The translations under genes and the position numbers were made by a program. Below the pieces are notes generated by a model. That model searched no databases and was not told where the DNA came from. It saw nothing but the letters and a program-made list of their open reading frames with translations. Of a DNA stretch of 64,000 bases, positions 26,226-37,500 are shown piece after piece (position 1 is the first letter of the stretch; each line of letters opens with the position of its first letter). The stretch lies in the NCBI RefSeq assembly GCF_000820765.1, contig NZ_CCYH01000038.1:148403-212402 (forward strand), written 5' to 3'. Source of the stretch: Candidatus Soleaferrea massiliensis AP7. GTDB taxonomy: Bacteria; Bacillota; Clostridia; Oscillospirales; Ruminococcaceae.

Positions 26226-29200
26226 TTAGTCTCCGTTTAAGATGCTCAGTTTGATGCGCAGCAGGTCAAAGATGTTGAGCTTGCCGTTTTCATCCATATC
26301 TGCCGCCTTAAAGTTTGGCGTGTCGAGTTCCGAAGCTGTAAGGATGGTCTGTTTAAGCACAATCAGGTCCATGACACCCTTCCGGCCATCTCCATCGACA
26401 TCGCCCGGTACCACGACCGTCAGGACGTCGGTTCCCACGGTGACGATGCATCCGGTGCCAACCAAGTGCCCGGCTTCCAGCGCATTGCCGTCCTTGTCGG
26501 TGATGCTTATCGGTGCTGTGGTGCCAAACAGCTCCGCAAATTCGTCTGCTGTGGTGGCTTCCGGCGCGTTTGTAATGACCTTGTCTTTAATGTTAAGTCC
26601 AGTCTCGTAGCTGTTCGCATACGCAAACGGGACTGCTTCGCCATTCACCTTGAACTCCGTAAAGGTCGCGGGCTGATACAATGTATCGGAATTTGGCGCA
26701 CCGCCCTGGCTGGTAAACACACCAATCCTGAGATTCTCAACGTTCAGGCTGTCATTGACCTGTGTTCCTTCAACAACTGTCCAATTTTCATTGTCATAGC
26801 TGTAAGAACCGGTCAGCTGGTTTCCAACCTTCTCAAGCTTGAGATACACATCCTGGTCCGGCTGCGCTTCCCTGCTGGATTTCTCAGTGCCATTCGGCGT
26901 TTCATTGAGGGTAGCCACTACCTTGCCGCCAAGGCCGTCATGGAGCCTTCTGGCCACAAAGAAGAGCGCGTCTACATTATCAGCCGCGTAAACAACCAGG
27001 CCGGCTGTTTCCGGATGTGTCTTCGGCGCAAAATGCACTTTTGTGGTCATAACGAAATCGGTGGCCGGCGCTGCTAGGTGGAATACGTTGCGGGTGGTAA
27101 ATCCTGAGCCCCACGCATCGCCGCTCTGCGGCCAAATGGTCAAGCTGTCCGTACCATTGATCTGATACGCCGTCTTAAACTCATTTCTGATGCTCCAATC
27201 AGAGGTAAGAAGGTATCCTTTCTTTGTAACGGTAACGACACAAGACGCGGATACATCCTGATTCAGTCCCGTTGCCGCCGTGATGGTTGCGGTACCTTCT
27301 TTTAACGCCGTGACCGTTCCGCCGTTTACTGCAGCAACGCTTTCGTCGCTGGAAGTCCAGACAATGTCGCTGATGTCCACATCGGACGGATTCAAGGCTG
27401 CTGTGATGGTTGCCTGGGATTCCACTTCCATGGTCAGTTCATTTTTGCTCAAAATAATTTCCTCAGCCTGCGTCGGCGCGCGGTCAAGAATCTTGATGCC
27501 GAATCCACCTGCCTTGGCACAGGGGATTTCGAGGATATCTTCACAGCTTACCTGTTTGATTTCCGAGTTGATGGTTCTCATATCCGCTCCATCGGTATAG
27601 ATGAACGCATAATAATTGCCTTCGCCCAGGAAGCTCAGATCAACGGTCGCCGTTCTCGCATTGGTTGCGGTACCCGCCACATACCAGACACCGCCGCCTC
27701 TGCGAGCCACTGTGTAATACTCCGCCGGGTCCGCTTCCAGAACAACGGAATCATCCCAAGCTGCCGGAAGATCTTTAAAGAATTCTTTCGCTGCGCTGTT
27801 CAGGTATTTATCCGGCTTATCTGCAAGACACGGGATACCGCATTCAAATGTGACGGCAGAAGCCATGGAAGCCGTATCCGTTACGTTTGGATTGTAGTAA
27901 AGCGGGGTAAAGTCCATCGGCCCGGTTGCATTTCTGGTGAACGGCAGGGTGTTGTAATGGTCGATGTGGGGCGGTCTGTTGTGCACCCAATACTGGTACT
28001 CGCCGCCGAACACGCCTTCACGAGCCAGGACGTGCGGCCAGGTCCTTCTTTCGCCGGTCGGCAGGTTGGAACCGTGGAAGTTGACGACCAGCTTATTTTC
28101 CGCTGTGATCTTCATCAGATCCTCATACAGCTGAATCTGATCCTGCTTATCTCCGTCAAAGAAGTCGATCTTCAATCCTGAAATACCGATATTGGCCAGC
28201 AAGGGAATCAGATATTCCTGTCTCTCTTTGGTATTGACCATGTTCTTATGCATCCAGGCCAGCAGCTTGATGCCCTTCTCCTGTGCATGTGCATATACTT
28301 CATCATACCAGTCAGGAACTGCAAAACGATTGAAATCATTGCCGCCAATGTTCCAGCCGTCATCCATCAGAACATAGGTCCAGCCCATTTCGGCCGCAAA
28401 ATCTATGTAACGGATGTAGGTGTCGCCACTATTGCAGGGATCTCCGTTCAGCCATGTCCAAGCGGTAACGCCCGGCTCAATCCAGGAGGTATCTTCGATT
28501 ACGCTCGGATCACTCAGGTTTTCAAAAATCTGGGTATTGGCAATATCCTCCGGCGTATCCAAAACAACAACTCTCCAAGGAGAGGTGAACGGGGCGGTTG
28601 TTTCCGGTTTGCCTCTCTGGCTGACGGAAAATGCTGCCTGCAACTCATTCGCATTGTTTGCTTTGAGCATCATGCCTGTATACTGGGAGGTGTGATTCGC
28701 TTCCGCAATCATGCCCCATGCACCGTCCGGCGTCTTGTAGAGGAAGTCCGCCGCATAGTTGCCGCTCAGCTGCGAAACGATTTTTTTGTCATACTCTGTT
28801 TCAAACCCGCCATCGGTTTTTTGTGCATACGCGAAGGAACCTTCCGGCGTGTTGAAGGTTGTATCCTCATCGTTGAAGATCAGTTTCTGTCCATCTTCTC
28901 CGATAATCTGATAGCGGAATGCAACGCCGTCATCATAAGCACGCGCGATGATGTTAAACTGGATTCCATCCTTTGTAAACTTCAAAGTGGATTCGTTTGC
29001 CTGATTGACAAAGGTGGACTGCTTACCGGAAAGCATCTCGTATTCTTCGTCAATCACCTTGTCTTCACGTCCCGCGAATGCAAGGCCGGCGGAGAAATCA
29101 CCCAGGCTGGTTTTCATACCGGTTTTAGAAAGGTTCATGGCAATCTTGCCGTCCGCGATTACCAGGTAATCCACTCCGCCTTCTTTATTCTGCATCAGGA

Positions 29201-30113
29201 TGATGTTATTGGTTTTGCTTGGAGAAGTGACCGCCCATGAGCCTTCAGACTCCCCGCTGCCAACCAGAATGGTCTGTGTGTCTTCCCTGACAACATTGCC
29301 AAGCTCCGCTTTTACTGTAATTTCGGCAATACCATTGCCAACACCGGTAATCACGCCGTTGTCGTCAACAGCCGCGATCTTTTCATCGTTGGAGCTGTAC
29401 GTCAAACTGCCTTCTTTTGCAAAATCGACGATCTCTCCATTGACACGCTTCGCCACAGCAGCCGCCTGGACTGTTTCGCCGATGTCAATCATCTTGTCAT
29501 CCAAATTCAGGCTGACACTCGAAAGTCTCAGCGGGACATCCGGGTCAACCGTGACTCTGGCGTCACACCACTCGACCCAGTCGGCACTGTTTCCATCTCC
29601 GCCATCGTTTCCTACCAGTCTCAGCTGCTTGTACCCAGTCAGATCGATTTTTCCCGTATAATGGATTCCATTCGATACCTTTAAAACGTCAGACTTGAAC
29701 AGCAGGGTGTTGTCTCCATAAACCTCGAACTGCACGGTTCCTCTGTCAAGTCCGCCGTCATCGCTGTTGACGTCCATGCCAAAGTAAGACTCAAACGAAG
29801 AAATGCAGTTTTCTTCAATATCATACACGATTTCAGAATAGGCATGTCCGCCAACGCCATGTTCAAAGGTCCTGTTTTCGCCTGTCTCTGCATCTCGCAA
29901 CGTCAATGTTCCGCCCGTTATGGTTTTGTTTTTCTGTGTGGGATGTCCGCTCCAGCCGGACTGCTCACTTGTCCAGTCAAGTTCGTCGAGATATCTCCAC
30001 TGATCGGTATCCTCAGCGGAAGCCATGAAATTCATAGCCGGCACCGTGGATACAACCATTGCAGCCGCCAAAATATTGGCCAGCCATTTTTTCAATGTTG
30101 TTTTCACTTTCAT
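26226..30113 (-). CDS. Secreted GH97 glycosidase with dockerin (paralog 3, type A)
   Basis: 1,295 residues with the same architecture as paralog 1, which is its closest relative in the array: signal peptide 1-34, NPCBM about 38-190, Big2, GH97 N/catalytic/C domains, Big2, concanavalin-like domain, linker, dockerin. Catalytic LKIDFFDGD places Asp650 as likely nucleophile; LAREGVFGGE has the acid/base candidates. The last roughly 385 nt, covering the linker and dockerin, are about 97% identical to paralog 1, while the sequence before this is far less similar. ATG 30113 follows AAAAGGTGGT; GTG two codons later is an alternative. Own promoter and terminator. Confidence 0.88.
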   Translation of the reverse strand: MKVKTTLKKWLANILAAAMVVSTVPAMNFMASAEDTDQWRYLDELDWTSEQSGWSGHPTQKNKTITGGTLTLRDAETGENRTFEHGVGGHAYSEIVYDIEENCISSFESYFGMDVNSDDGGLDRGTVQFEVYGDNTLLFKSDVLKVSNGIHYTGKIDLTGYKQLRLVGNDGGDGNSADWVEWCDARVTVDPDVPLRLSSVSLNLDDKMIDIGETVQAAAVAKRVNGEIVDFAKEGSLTYSSNDEKIAAVDDNGVITGVGNGIAEITVKAELGNVVREDTQTILVGSGESEGSWAVTSPSKTNNIILMQNKEGGVDYLVIADGKIAMNLSKTGMKTSLGDFSAGLAFAGREDKVIDEEYEMLSGKQSTFVNQANESTLKFTKDGIQFNIIARAYDDGVAFRYQIIGEDGQKLIFNDEDTTFNTPEGSFAYAQKTDGGFETEYDKKIVSQLSGNYAADFLYKTPDGAWGMIAEANHTSQYTGMMLKANNANELQAAFSVSQRGKPETTAPFTSPWRVVVLDTPEDIANTQIFENLSDPSVIEDTSWIEPGVTAWTWLNGDPCNSGDTYIRYIDFAAEMGWTYVLMDDGWNIGGNDFNRFAVPDWYDEVYAHAQEKGIKLLAWMHKNMVNTKERQEYLIPLLANIGISGLKIDFFDGDKQDQIQLYEDLMKITAENKLVVNFHGSNLPTGERRTWPHVLAREGVFGGEYQYWVHNRPPHIDHYNTLPFTRNATGPMDFTPLYYNPNVTDTASMASAVTFECGIPCLADKPDKYLNSAAKEFFKDLPAAWDDSVVLEADPAEYYTVARRGGGVWYVAGTATNARTATVDLSFLGEGNYYAFIYTDGADMRTINSEIKQVSCEDILEIPCAKAGGFGIKILDRAPTQAEEIILSKNELTMEVESQATITAALNPSDVDISDIVWTSSDESVAAVNGGTVTALKEGTATITAATGLNQDVSASCVVTVTKKGYLLTSDWSIRNEFKTAYQINGTDSLTIWPQSGDAWGSGFTTRNVFHLAAPATDFVMTTKVHFAPKTHPETAGLVVYAADNVDALFFVARRLHDGLGGKVVATLNETPNGTEKSSREAQPDQDVYLKLEKVGNQLTGSYSYDNENWTVVEGTQVNDSLNVENLRIGVFTSQGGAPNSDTLYQPATFTEFKVNGEAVPFAYANSYETGLNIKDKVITNAPEATTADEFAELFGTTAPISITDKDGNALEAGHLVGTGCIVTVGTDVLTVVVPGDVDGDGRKGVMDLIVLKQTILTASELDTPNFKAADMDENGKLNIFDLLRIKLSILNGD

Positions 30114-30174
30114 ACCACCTTTTCAATTTTTTAAACACTTGCAAAGAACAAGATTTTATTAAGGGATTATTTAT

Positions 30175-30239
30175 ATTATATCATTTTTTCTTTCTATGTC
30201 CATGTAATATTCTACATATTCGCATAAAATTATCTCCAA
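30175..30239 (-). promoter_or_regulatory. Promoter and tandem operator of GH97 paralog 3
   Basis: Plus-strand TCTCCAA (30233-30239) and TCTACAT (30211-30217), spaced 22 nt, with 30 nt to TATAAT (30175-30180, minus). This is the most diverged operator of the five and the only one with 30 rather than 31 nt. Confidence 0.6.
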
Positions 30240-30310
30240 TTTATATGTTTTAGATGTCTCCATTTAAAAACACTTTCAATCAATCCGCCGTGTAATGCGG
30301 TGATCCTAAA

Positions 30311-30352
30311 CATAAAATGGACCTCAAGCGGCTATAGCCGCTTGAGGTCCAT
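30311..30352 (-). terminator. Terminator of GH97 gene 4 (CTCAAGCGGC type)
   Basis: A perfect 36-bp palindrome (30317-30352) followed on the minus strand by TTTTATG. The extra outer bases relative to gene 2's terminator are ATGG/CCAT. Confidence 0.8.
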
Positions 30353-30367
30353 CAATATCAGGGTTTA

Positions 30368-33300
30368 TTATCCTTTGAGGATGTCGAGCTTCAGCTGTAC
30401 CAGATCGAAGATGTTGATGACGCCGTCCGCATGGCGGTCTGCCGCCATCGCGTTTGCGTCAGCCAGTTCGATTTTGCCAAGGATGCCTCTCTTCATGGTC
30501 AGCAGATCCATTACGCCGATTCTGCCGTCTCCATTGACATCGCCCGGCACAACGACGGTCAGGACGTCGGTTCCGACAGTGACGATGCATCCGGTTCCGA
30601 CAAGCGCGTCGTCAGCCAGCTCGTTGCCGTCCTTGTCGGTGATGCTCATCGGTGCGGTGGTGTCGAACATCGCCTTGTACGCTTCCGCCGAAGTTTCGGC
30701 AGGCGCGTCGGTGATCACCTTGTCGGTGATGTTCAGTTCGGTTTCGTAGCTGTTGGCATACGCAAACGGAACAGCTTCGCCGTTGACCTTGAACTCTGTA
30801 AAGGTCGCCGGATTGCCGAGTGCCGTGGAAGAAGATGCGCTTCCGCCGCTTGCAGCGTATAGGCCCACCTTGACGTCCGCGACATTCAGGGTGTTGTTGG
30901 TCTGCGTTTTGTCGACAACAATCCAGTTCTCATTGTCATAGCTGTAGGAGCCGGTCAGCTGGTTGCCAGCCTTTTCAAGCTTCAGATAGATATCCTGTTC
31001 CGGATGCGCTTCTTTGGTAGCCTTCTCATAGGTATTGGTCTGTTCGTTTTTGTTGAGGATTCCGACAACCTTGCCGCCAAGACCGCTGTGATACCTTCTT
31101 ACGACCGTGAACAGCTCATTGTCGCCGGCATAGGCAATCAGGCCGGCCGTTTCATAGTTTGCGGAAGGAGCAAAATTCAGTTTCGTGGTGACCACGAAGT
31201 CGTTGGAATTTGGATTGGTCAGCATGGTATTGCGGGCTGTGTATCCGGTTCCATACGACTCGCCGTTCTGAGGCCAGATGGTCATGCTGTCCGCGCCGTT
31301 GATCGCGTAGGCGGTCTTGAACTCGTTCCGGAAGGACCACTGGGAGGTCTGCACATACGCCTTCTTGACGACATGTACCACACAGCTTGCGGTGACGTCG
31401 TCCGCAAGGCCGGTCGTTGCGGTGATGGTGACAGTGCCTTCTTTTTTCGTGGTGATAACGCCGCCGTTGACCGATGCAATGCTGTCGTCGCTCGAGGTCC
31501 ACTTGATCGAAGAATAATCGACATTGGACGGATTCAGCGTCGCTTTGACGGTCGCCGACTGGTCGACCTCCAGGTTCAGCTCGCTCTCGCTGAGGATGAT
31601 TTCATCCGCCTGCGTCGGTGCGTTGACGGTAATTTTGATACCGAATCCACCGTCCTTCATACACGGAACCTCGATGACATCGGTGTTGGTCACCTTGCGG
31701 ATCTCCGCGTTGATGGTGCGGTTGTTTTCGCCGTCGCTGTAAATGAACGCATAGTGTTCGCCTTCGCCCAGGAAGCTCAGGTCTACGGTGGCCGTTCTGG
31801 CATTGACGGTGGTGCCGCCTACATACCAGTAGTTGCCGCTGCGGCGCGCTACGGTGTAGTAGTCGCCCGGATATGCTTCCAGAACAACGGAATCATCCCA
31901 AGCAGACGGGAGACTTCTGAAGAAGTCCACTGCGACGCTGCCGGTATATTTCGCCGGTTTGTCCGCCAGGCACTGGACGCCGCTTTCAAAGGTAATGGTC
32001 GTTCCGAGATGTCCGGCATCGGAAACGGAGCCCTGGGAATACATCGGGGTGAAGTCCATCGGGCCTACCGCGTTTCTGGTAAACGGCAGGATATTGTAAT
32101 GCACCATATTCGGGCTGCTCTGCTCCGCGCCGTTGACGCCTTCACGATTGAGAACGTGCGGCCAGGTTCTTCTCTCACCGGTTGGCAGGTTGGAACCGTG
32201 GTAGTTCACCATAATATGATACTGGGCGGTGATCTCCGAAATTTCTTCGTACAGTGCGATCTGATCCTGTCTGTTTCCATCGAAGAAGTCGATCTTGAGT
32301 CCTACAATGCCGGCGTCCGCCATCATCTTTACAAATTTCTGACGTCTCTCTTCGGTACTGTAAGCATTTTTGTGGAACCATGCCCAAAGCTTGACGCCTT
32401 TCGATTCCGCATATTCGTACAGGTCGTCGTACCAGTCCGGAAGTGCAAAACGGTCGTAGTCTCTGCCGCCGACGTTCCAGCCTTCGTCCAGCAGGACATA
32501 GGGCCAGTTCATTTCAGCCGCAAAATCCACATAACGCTTATAGGTTTCACCGCTGCTGGTTCCATCGCCGTTCAGCCAGGTCCAGTTGGTGACGCCCGGT
32601 TTGATCCAGGAGGTATCTTCGATTTTGTTCGGGTCGCTCAGGTTTTCAAAAATCTGTGTGTTTGCAATCTTTGCCGCGGTGTCGAGAACCGCAACACGCC
32701 AAGGAGAGACAAACGGAGCTGTCGTGCTCGGCTTTGTATTGCCCTGATCCCAGGAGAAAACGCCCTTCAGCACCGTGCTGCCGTCCGCTTTAATGGCCAG
32801 GCCGGTGTACTGCGGGGTATGTCTTGCTTCTGAAAGCATAACCCAGACATCACTCGGTGTCTTGTACAGGAAGGTCATACCATAGTCTCCGCGGAGTTCG
32901 GAGAGCTGTTTTTTCTCATATTTTTTCTCATAGCAGTTGCTGCCGCCCGGCTGTACATAGGTTTCAGAATTTTCCGGTACATTGAAGGTGGTATTTTCGC
33001 TGTTGAAGATGAGCTCCTGTCCATCCTCTGCAATAATCTGATACTGGAACGCGACGCCGTCGTCATAGGCCCGCGCCACGATGTTGTACTGGATATCGCC
33101 CTTCATGAATTTGAAGGTGGATTCATTCGCCTTGTTGACAAAGGTGGATTGTTTGCCGGAGATCATATCATAGGTCTCGTCGATCACCTGATCCTCACGG
33201 CCCACATAGGTGAGTCCGGTCGAGAAATCGCCGAGGTTGGTGTCAAGACCGGTTGCAGAAGCGTTCATCGCAATCTTTCCGTTTGCGGTGACAAAGTATT

Positions 33301-34231
33301 CAACGCCGCCGTCTGCATTCTGGGTAAAGATGATGCTGTTGGTGTTGCTCGGGGAGCTCACCGCCATGGCATCTTCCGAAGCGCCGGTTCCCACCAGCAG
33401 CACCACGGTGTTTTCCTTGACAACGCCGTTCAGCTCAGCGGTCGCCTTGATGCGGGCAATGCCGTCGCCCACGCCGGTGATGACGCCGTTTGCATCGACC
33501 GCCGCAACGTCTTCATCGCTCGAAGCAAAGGTGAGACTTCCCTCTTTTGAGAAGTCAATCGCCTCGCCGTTTGCGCGCTTTGCTACGGCGCTGACCTGTG
33601 CCTGTTCGCCAACCGGAAGGATACCGCGGTCAACGGACATTTCCAGGGTGGACAGTTTTTCCAAAATTGCCGGGTCGATCTCGACCTTGGCGTCGCACCA
33701 TTCGACCCAGTCGCCGGAGATACCGTTGCCGCCGTCGTTTCCGACAAGACGCAGGGTCTTATAGCCGGAAAGATCAATCTTGCCCGTATTCTGCATGCCG
33801 TCGGTGGCCCGAAGGACATCGGACTGGAACAGCAGCGTATCGTCGCCGTAAACCTGGAACTGTACGCTTCCTCTGTTTGCGTGCTGATCGTCGCTGTTCA
33901 CATCGACGCCGAAGTAGGATTCAAAGGAAGAGATGGCGTTCGCTTCAATGTCATAGACCACTTCGGAATGGGCATGTCCACCGATTCCGCGTGTAAATTC
34001 CTTATTCTCGCCGGTTTCCTTGTCCAGCAGCGTAAATGTCGTGCCATTGACTGTCTGATTTTTATGGGTTCCATTCCATCCGCTTGCTGCGCTCGACCAA
34101 TCGAGCTCATCAAGGTACTTCCAGTTCCCTTCATCCTGCGCCAGAGCGGTAAAGCTCATCGCCGGTACGGTGGTAGCAACCATCGCAACCGCCAGGACGT
34201 TGGCAAGAAGGTTTTTCAGTCCTCTTTTCAT
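30368..34231 (-). CDS. Secreted GH97 glycosidase with dockerin (paralog 4, type B)
   Basis: 1,287 residues from ATG 34231 (MKRGLKNLLANVLAVAMVA), supported by AAAAGGCTGG. An in-frame extension to 34309 reads poorly and lacks a ribosome site. The domain order is as in paralog 1. The catalytic barrel has LKIDFFDGN and LNREGVNGAE, again the retaining-type signature. The NPCBM is of the type found in paralogs 1 and 3 (GIGGHAHSEVVYDIE, DWVEWCDAKVEID), whereas the dockerin is the B type shared with paralog 2 (MAADRHADGVINIFDL). The protein therefore looks like a mosaic. Its dockerin end shares an uninterrupted 168-nt identical tract with paralog 2. Confidence 0.88.
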   Translation of the reverse strand: MKRGLKNLLANVLAVAMVATTVPAMSFTALAQDEGNWKYLDELDWSSAASGWNGTHKNQTVNGTTFTLLDKETGENKEFTRGIGGHAHSEVVYDIEANAISSFESYFGVDVNSDDQHANRGSVQFQVYGDDTLLFQSDVLRATDGMQNTGKIDLSGYKTLRLVGNDGGNGISGDWVEWCDAKVEIDPAILEKLSTLEMSVDRGILPVGEQAQVSAVAKRANGEAIDFSKEGSLTFASSDEDVAAVDANGVITGVGDGIARIKATAELNGVVKENTVVLLVGTGASEDAMAVSSPSNTNSIIFTQNADGGVEYFVTANGKIAMNASATGLDTNLGDFSTGLTYVGREDQVIDETYDMISGKQSTFVNKANESTFKFMKGDIQYNIVARAYDDGVAFQYQIIAEDGQELIFNSENTTFNVPENSETYVQPGGSNCYEKKYEKKQLSELRGDYGMTFLYKTPSDVWVMLSEARHTPQYTGLAIKADGSTVLKGVFSWDQGNTKPSTTAPFVSPWRVAVLDTAAKIANTQIFENLSDPNKIEDTSWIKPGVTNWTWLNGDGTSSGETYKRYVDFAAEMNWPYVLLDEGWNVGGRDYDRFALPDWYDDLYEYAESKGVKLWAWFHKNAYSTEERRQKFVKMMADAGIVGLKIDFFDGNRQDQIALYEEISEITAQYHIMVNYHGSNLPTGERRTWPHVLNREGVNGAEQSSPNMVHYNILPFTRNAVGPMDFTPMYSQGSVSDAGHLGTTITFESGVQCLADKPAKYTGSVAVDFFRSLPSAWDDSVVLEAYPGDYYTVARRSGNYWYVGGTTVNARTATVDLSFLGEGEHYAFIYSDGENNRTINAEIRKVTNTDVIEVPCMKDGGFGIKITVNAPTQADEIILSESELNLEVDQSATVKATLNPSNVDYSSIKWTSSDDSIASVNGGVITTKKEGTVTITATTGLADDVTASCVVHVVKKAYVQTSQWSFRNEFKTAYAINGADSMTIWPQNGESYGTGYTARNTMLTNPNSNDFVVTTKLNFAPSANYETAGLIAYAGDNELFTVVRRYHSGLGGKVVGILNKNEQTNTYEKATKEAHPEQDIYLKLEKAGNQLTGSYSYDNENWIVVDKTQTNNTLNVADVKVGLYAASGGSASSSTALGNPATFTEFKVNGEAVPFAYANSYETELNITDKVITDAPAETSAEAYKAMFDTTAPMSITDKDGNELADDALVGTGCIVTVGTDVLTVVVPGDVNGDGRIGVMDLLTMKRGILGKIELADANAMAADRHADGVINIFDLVQLKLDILKG

Positions 34232-34337
34232 ACATACACCAGCCTTTTCTATTTTTTGGACTTGTAATCCAACAATCGACAAAACGATTCCAGGGATCAA
34301 GGTTTTCATTGTTTATCGATTTATGGCTTCTTGGTCA

Positions 34338-34403
34338 TTATAACATGTTTCACATTTTCTTGCCATATAAATATCTACGATTTTTATATAAAAAATCTAC
34401 GAT
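34338..34403 (-). promoter_or_regulatory. Promoter and tandem operator of GH97 paralog 4
   Basis: Two exact plus-strand TCTACGATTT repeats (starting 34375 and 34397, 22 nt apart), then 31 nt to TATAAT (34338-34343, minus). One of the best-conserved copies of the operator. Confidence 0.72.
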
Positions 34404-34529
34404 TTAATAAATAGCTTGTTTTTTTGATCGTTATGTACAAAAAATATTTGGAATTTTGTGTATATAACAAAAGAATTGTTACTTGTTTTGTACATCTCAC
34501 CCTGATCTATCAATAAATTCCATGCAAAA

Positions 34530-34568
34530 AAATAACACCGGCCGGTCCACAGACCGGCCGGTGTTTTC
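34530..34568 (-). terminator. Terminator of GH97 gene 5 (CCGGCCGG type)
   Basis: ACACCGGCCGGTC (34535-34547) pairs with GACCGGCCGGTGT (34552-34564), followed on the minus strand by TATTTTTTT. Confidence 0.88.
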
Positions 34569-34578
34569 TCTATAAGGT

Positions 34579-37500
34579 TTAGTTTCCGTTTAAGATGTTC
34601 AGTTTGATGCGCAGCAGGTCAAAGATGTTGAGCTTGCCGTTTTCATCCAGATCCGCCGCCTTGAAGTTCGGCGCATCGAGATCGGAAGCCGTCAGGATGG
34701 TCTGTTTGACCGCAACCAAATCCATAACACTCTGTCTGCCGTCTCCGTCCACGTCGCCCGGGATGACGACATCCGCGCTGTCGGTGACAACGCCGTCGCA
34801 GACGATCTCGACCTTGCAGCCGGTTCCCACCAATGCATCCGCTGCGAGTTCATTGCCGTCCTTATCACGAATAACAACGGCGCCTTCATCCTGATTGAAC
34901 ATTGTCTTGAACGCATCTGCCGTCGTTTCCTTCGGTGCGTCGGCGATCATGCCGTCCTCAACGACCAGATCAGAGCTCATACCTTCGTTCCTGTAAGCGA
35001 ACGGAACCAGCTCGCCGTTGACCTTGAGATCCATGAAGGTCGCGTCGCAGTCGCCGTATTCCGCATCGCCAATCATCGCGATCATGCCGATCTTGATTTC
35101 CTTTTCGTTCAGCGCCGCGTTTGTAACGGTCTCGCCGATCTGCGTCCAGTTCTGCTCGTCGTGGCTGTAGTAGCCGCTCAGGCTGCTTCCCTGCTTGACG
35201 ATCTTCAGATAGACGATGTCGTCCGGCCTCGGGTCGTCGACCGGCATCTCCCTGGTGCTGCCGTTGACCTGGTTGTTCGCGGAGAAGCACTCATTGTTCC
35301 AGTAGCTGTGATGTCTCTTCAGGACAGAGAAGAAGTTTGCATCCTCCGCATAGACGATCAGTCCTGCGGACTGGAAGTCGGTAAACGGCTTGAAGTCCAG
35401 CTTCACAGTCGCTTCAAAGTCGCCGGAAACAGGTGTCAGCGTGATGTTTCTCGCTGCCGTTCTGTTGTTGACCAGGTCGCCCTTCTTGGCAACGATGGTC
35501 ATGCTGTTCTGGGAATTGATCCACCAGCCCGGTTTGTACTCACGGACGATCGACCAGTTTTTATGCAGTTCATATGGTTTCCTGGTGACGGTGATTTCAC
35601 AGGTAGCCGTGACTTCGCCGTTCGGTCCGGTCGCCGCGGTGATGGTTGCCGTACCCGGATTGACGCCGGTGACGACGCCCGCTTCGACGGTTGCGACGTT
35701 TTCATTGCTGGAGGACCAGGTGACCTTGGTGTCATCCACATCGGACGGGTTCAGCGTATAGCCGATGGTGACGGTGCCGTCCTTCTCAATCGAAGCGGCA
35801 GTCTTGTCCAGAATGATTTCATCCGCATAGGAAGGCGGGGTTTTGCTCAGCTTGACGGCATAGCCGCCGTTCGCCTGTACGTCAAAGGTCAGAACGTCTT
35901 CGCTGGTGACCATTCTTTCCTCTTCAATCAGCGTCTTGTTGTTGTTTGCATCCACGCCGTCGGTGTAGATGTATGCATAGTACGGGGTATCGGCATCCAG
36001 GAAGCTGAGGTCCAGCGTGGAGGTCCTGGCATCCACGGTCATACTGCCGACATACCACTTGTCGCCGCTCTGGCGCGCCATGGTGGTGTACTGAGCCGCG
36101 TAGCTCTCAAGCAGCTTGGTTTCATCCCAGGCGGCCGGAAGCTTTCTGAAGAAGGAATATGCCGGGCTGTTTCTGTATTCGCTCGCGCTGCCTGCCAGGC
36201 ACGGAATGCCGGATTCAAACGCGACGGTCATGGCCAGACGGTGTCCGAGCGTCAGATTGCCTCTTCCGGAGTAAACCGGGGTGTAATCCATCGGGCCGAC
36301 TGCGTTTCTGGTCAGGTTCAGCACGGTGGTCTGATTGGAGAAGGAGTTGTTGTACTCGTCGCCGCGGATACCCTCTCTTGTCAGGACATGCGGCCAGGTT
36401 CTTCTCTCGCCGGTCGGCAGGTTGGCACCGTGGTAGTTGACGACCAGATGCTGTTCCGCACAGATGCGGGTCAGGTAATCGTACATGATCATCTGATCCT
36501 GCGACTCGCTGTCAAAGAAGTCCATCTTGGTTCCGGCAATGCCTGCCGCTGACAGTCTGGACAGCACGTCCTGTGCCTTTTCCTCGGTGTTGATCGCCGA
36601 GACATGCAGCCACGCCAGCAGCTTGACGCCCTTGGAATCCGCGTAGCTGACCAGGTCATCCAGCCAGTCCGGGAAGATGATGTTCGGACGGCCGCCGATA
36701 TTCCAGCCCTCGTCCATCAGCATGTAGGTCCAGCCCATCTCTGCGGTCAGGTCCACATACTGCTTGTATGCGTTGTAGTTCTGGCCTGCGCCGTTGAGCC
36801 AGGTCCAGGTGGAGACGCCCGCCTCGATCCAGGAGGTGTCCTCGATCTGGCACGGGTCGCTCAGGTTCTCAAGAATCTGGGATTCCGCAATGTCCGCCTG
36901 GGTGCCCAGATAGGCGACACGCCATGGAGAAAGGAACGGCGCTGTGGTGGTCGGCTTCGCGGAGCCCTGTGTGCGGGCCCAGACGCCCTGCAGCATCGTG
37001 CTGCCAGTGGCCTTCAGCATCATACCGCAGTACTGCGGGGTATGCGCCGCTTCTGCAAGCATAACCCAGACATCGTCCGGCGTCTTGTAAAGGAAGCTCA
37101 TGCCGAAGTTTCCATTGAGACCGGTGATGGTGCCCTTGTCATAGGTTCTCTCATAGTTATCGCTGGTGTACGGCTGCGCGTAGGTTTCGGAATCCGCCGG
37201 AACATCAAAGCCGGTGTTCTCGGAATTGATAATCAGTTCCTGGCCGTCTTCGCCAATGATCTGATAGCGGTAAGCGACGCCGTCGTCATAGGCGCGCGCG
37301 ATGATGTTATACTGCACGCCGTCCTTCTCGAATTTCAGCGTGGTTTCGTTTGCGTGGTTGCGCTCCACCGAGCGTTTGCCGGAATACATCTCGTAGGTCT
37401 CGTCGATGACCTTTTCTTCTTTGCTGACAAAGTTAAGGCCGGTTGTGAAGTCGCCGAGGCTGGTGTTGAGTCCGGTCGGGGAAATGTTGATGGCGTTGTT

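Noticed and set aside
28248..29240. Long open frames on the plus strand opposite the GH97 genes (also 31004-32833, 36604-38100, 35161-36552)
   Set aside because: They are antisense shadows of strongly coding minus-strand genes. They lack ribosome sites, and the minus frames carry clear domains.
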